Shown here in pieces: positions 7,409 to 8,754 of a stretch of 8,754 nucleotides of DNA. A model generated the notes under the pieces. The model saw only the letters and a list, made by a program, of their open reading frames with translations. It made no database searches and was not told where the DNA came from. Made by a program: the position numbers and the translations under genes. This DNA comes from Gammaproteobacteria bacterium (GTDB lineage Bacteria; Pseudomonadota; Gammaproteobacteria; Woeseiales; Woeseiaceae). The stretch spans positions 12,286 through 21,039 of the forward strand of contig NYWX01000015.1 of NCBI GenBank assembly GCA_002685275.1. Direction: 5' to 3'. Positions within the stretch are counted from its first letter, which is position 1. The number at the start of each line of letters is the position of its first letter.

Positions 7409-7765
7409 CTACCTCTTTATTGGACGACGTGGCCCCTTACGAGTTCGCGCATTCGTTTGAGTGCGTTGACCACGTAATGGTAAACCTCGTCTATGACGGA
7501 TTCCACGGTATGAACCAAGATCCATCAAACGTTTAATATTCATCGACGTCTCTCGACGCAAATCGCCTTCAACTGTAAATACTGCTACAGCAGACCTTAA
7601 CTTTGCTATTTCTGGCTCTGCTAAATCTTTTACTTTTATGTTAGGCGCTACACCGGCAACCTCACAAATCTTTTTTGCACGAGTGCTGCCAACACCAAAA
7701 ATTGAAGTAAGCGCAATAACTACATGTTTTGTTAACGGAATATTTATACCTGATATACGTGCCAC
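7409..7765 (-). CDS. rpsM: 30S ribosomal protein uS13
   Basis: uS13 sits in the 30S head and contacts P-site tRNA and the large subunit. The product is 118 aa, the same as E. coli S13. It shows [30 protein letters not shown] opening sequence, the helix-hairpin region with [45 protein letters not shown] and the basic tail [13 protein letters not shown]. The start is GTG. It is the furthest upstream start possible because an in-frame TAA lies directly before it, and the ribosome site TAAGGA (7774-7779) is 8 nt away. It follows rpmJ after only 26 bp, too short for an E. coli-like S4-binding leader. Confidence 0.98.
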   Translation of the reverse strand: MARISGINIPLTKHVVIALTSIFGVGSTRAKKICEVAGVAPNIKVKDLAEPEIAKLRSAVAVFTVEGDLRRETSMNIKRLMDLGSYRGIRHRRGLPLRGQRTQTNARTRKGPRRPIKR

Positions 7766-7768
7766 TTA

Positions 7769-7779
7769 TCCTATCCTTA
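7769..7779 (-). promoter_or_regulatory. Tandem ribosome site before the GTG start of rpsM
   Basis: The minus strand reads TAAGGATAGGA, giving two SD-like cores. TAAGGA is 8 nt from the GTG at 7765 and TAGGA is 3 nt away; the first has the usable spacing. It supports the GTG start. The whole rpmJ-rpsM gap is 26 bp and shows no other regulatory structure. Confidence 0.75.
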
Positions 7780-7791
7780 TAAAATCAGAAA

Positions 7792-7908
7792 TTAACCCTG
7801 TCGCTGCTTATGACGGGCATCAGTCTTGCAAATAACACGAACAACACCTTTTCGACGAACAATCTTGCAATTTCTACAAATCTTTTTTACTGATGCTCTA
7901 ACTTTCAT
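7792..7908 (-). CDS. rpmJ: 50S ribosomal protein bL36
   Basis: This tiny gene encodes 38 aa beginning [15 protein letters not shown] and ending ARHKQRQG, the same length as E. coli L36. bL36 binds 23S rRNA near the peptidyl transferase region. The zinc ligands of the C-plus form are all present: Cys11 and Cys14 (CRNC), Cys27 (VIC) and His33 (RHKQRQG). The organism thus keeps the zinc-containing version, at least at this locus. A CGGAGA ribosome site (7915-7920) lies 6 nt before the ATG. It is between secY (35-bp gap) and rpsM (26-bp gap), the standard proteobacterial position at the end of the spc operon. Confidence 0.97.
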   Translation of the reverse strand: MKVRASVKKICRNCKIVRRKGVVRVICKTDARHKQRQG

Positions 7909-7943
7909 GAGATTTCTCCGTCACGCTAGTTATACCTGTAAGC

Positions 7944-8754
7944 TTATCCATTTTTCTTCTTTCCATTTTTACCATAATCACGGAGGTTTGCTTTCTGCAT
8001 CATGCCATCGTATTGATGACTCATTGCGTGTGCTTGCATTTGTGACATGAAATCCATAGTGACAACAACTAAAATTAACAATGAAGTTCCGCCAAAATTG
8101 AATGGCATACTCGGATAAAACATACGTACTATTTCAGGAAGCAAACAAACACCAGCTATATAAATAGCTCCCCAAAAAGTTAATCTTGTTAGAACGCGGT
8201 CAATATATTCCGCCGTTTGTGCGCCCGGACGTATGCCTGGCAAAAATGCACCACCTCTTTTTAACTGATCAGCTGTATCTTTGGAATTATACTGAAGAGC
8301 GGTATAAAAAAAACAAAAGAAAATAATTAAAGCTGCATAAAATAAAACATAGACAGGCTGTCCAGGACCAAGATTTGCACCAATGGTTTGGAGCGCTTGT
8401 TGCACAAAAGTGGTATTTGAATCAGCTGTCTGGCCAAAAAACTGGGCAATTGTTGCAGGAAACATCAAGATACTTGACGCAAAAATAGGTGGAATTACAC
8501 CTGCCATATTTATTTTAAAGGGTAAATGAGTGCTCTGAGCTTGCATCATCTTTCGGCCTTGTTGTCGACGGGCGTAGTTTACAGTAATTCTTCTTTGAGC
8601 TCGCTCTATGTAAACCACAAATATGATTGCCGCTAAACCACCAATTAACATCAAAATAGCAAAAATAGATTGCATCTCGCCTGTTCGCACCAACTCTGCA
8701 GTGCCTGCAATTGCTCCGGGCAAACCTGCCACAATTCCTGCCAAAATAATCATC
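7944..8754 (-). CDS. secY: Protein translocase subunit SecY, C-terminal part
   Basis: SecY is the inner-membrane channel of the Sec translocon. The reading frame runs off the right edge of the window, so about 270 C-terminal residues of some 440 are present. The Met encoded at 8751-8753 is internal (its context, [17 protein letters not shown], matches the middle of SecY). Visible landmarks are the cytoplasmic loop [36 protein letters not shown], the transmembrane stretch [14 protein letters not shown], and the C5 ribosome/SecA-contact loop [21 protein letters not shown] with its key arginine. The late helix pair around [18 protein letters not shown] follows, and the basic cytoplasmic tail (KNGKKKNG) ends the protein. 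It is the last large gene of the spc operon and precedes rpmJ by 35 bp. Confidence 0.97.
   Translation of the reverse strand, partial: MIILAGIVAGLPGAIAGTAELVRTGEMQSIFAILMLIGGLAAIIFVVYIERAQRRITVNYARRQQGRKMMQAQSTHLPFKINMAGVIPPIFASSILMFPATIAQFFGQTADSNTTFVQQALQTIGANLGPGQPVYVLFYAALIIFFCFFYTALQYNSKDTADQLKRGGAFLPGIRPGAQTAEYIDRVLTRLTFWGAIYIAGVCLLPEIVRMFYPSMPFNFGGTSLLILVVVTMDFMSQMQAHAMSHQYDGMMQKANLRDYGKNGKKKNG

Noticed and set aside
1..8754. A novel defence, mobile or biosynthetic system
   Set aside because: Every substantial frame is a recognised housekeeping or common metabolic family, and no direct-repeat arrays, transposases, integrases or attachment-like repeats were seen on either strand.

Overview
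This is an AT-rich chromosomal window from a gammaproteobacterium-like organism. RpoA, uS4, uS11, uS13, bL17 and SecY all read like E. coli or Pseudomonas orthologues. The order secY-rpmJ-rpsM-rpsK-rpsD-rpoA-rplQ, with rpsD inside the cluster, fits gamma- or betaproteobacteria. Alphaproteobacteria usually lack rpsD here. Low GC and very compact spacing suggest a small-genome, perhaps marine or host-associated lineage, but that is inference and I cannot name a genus.

Layout: positions 1-414 (+) hold the C-terminal end of a Uup-type ABC-F ATPase. Everything else is on the minus strand, so transcription runs from high to low coordinates. From right to left, the end of the spc operon (secY fragment, rpmJ) runs directly into the alpha operon (rpsM, rpsK, rpsD, rpoA, rplQ). 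These genes are separated by 7 to 35 bp and end at a strong intrinsic terminator at 4913-4937. Below that is a second leftward series: an SDR oxidoreductase, a secreted gamma-glutamyltransferase, trpS and upp. No convincing terminator separates these four, so read-through is possible. The ggt stop and the trpS start are 4 bp apart, so these two are very likely co-transcribed. upp then meets uup tail to tail, with the two stop codons overlapping.

How the genes work together: the right half makes the translocon pore, five ribosomal proteins and the RNA polymerase alpha subunit, a co-regulated growth module. The left half is metabolic or housekeeping: uracil salvage (upp), Trp-tRNA charging (trpS), periplasmic gamma-glutamyl peptide hydrolysis (ggt), a redox enzyme of unknown substrate, and a probable ribosome-associated ABC-F protein. 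Apart from shared strand and spacing, I see no functional link among SDR, ggt, trpS and upp.

No stretch over 300 bp lacks a gene. The largest gaps are 137 bp (3890-4026), 105 bp (4858-4962, including the terminator) and 94 bp (1035-1128). I see no mobile element, CRISPR array, tRNA, rRNA, phage gene or defence gene, and no previously undescribed system. The findings below are modest.
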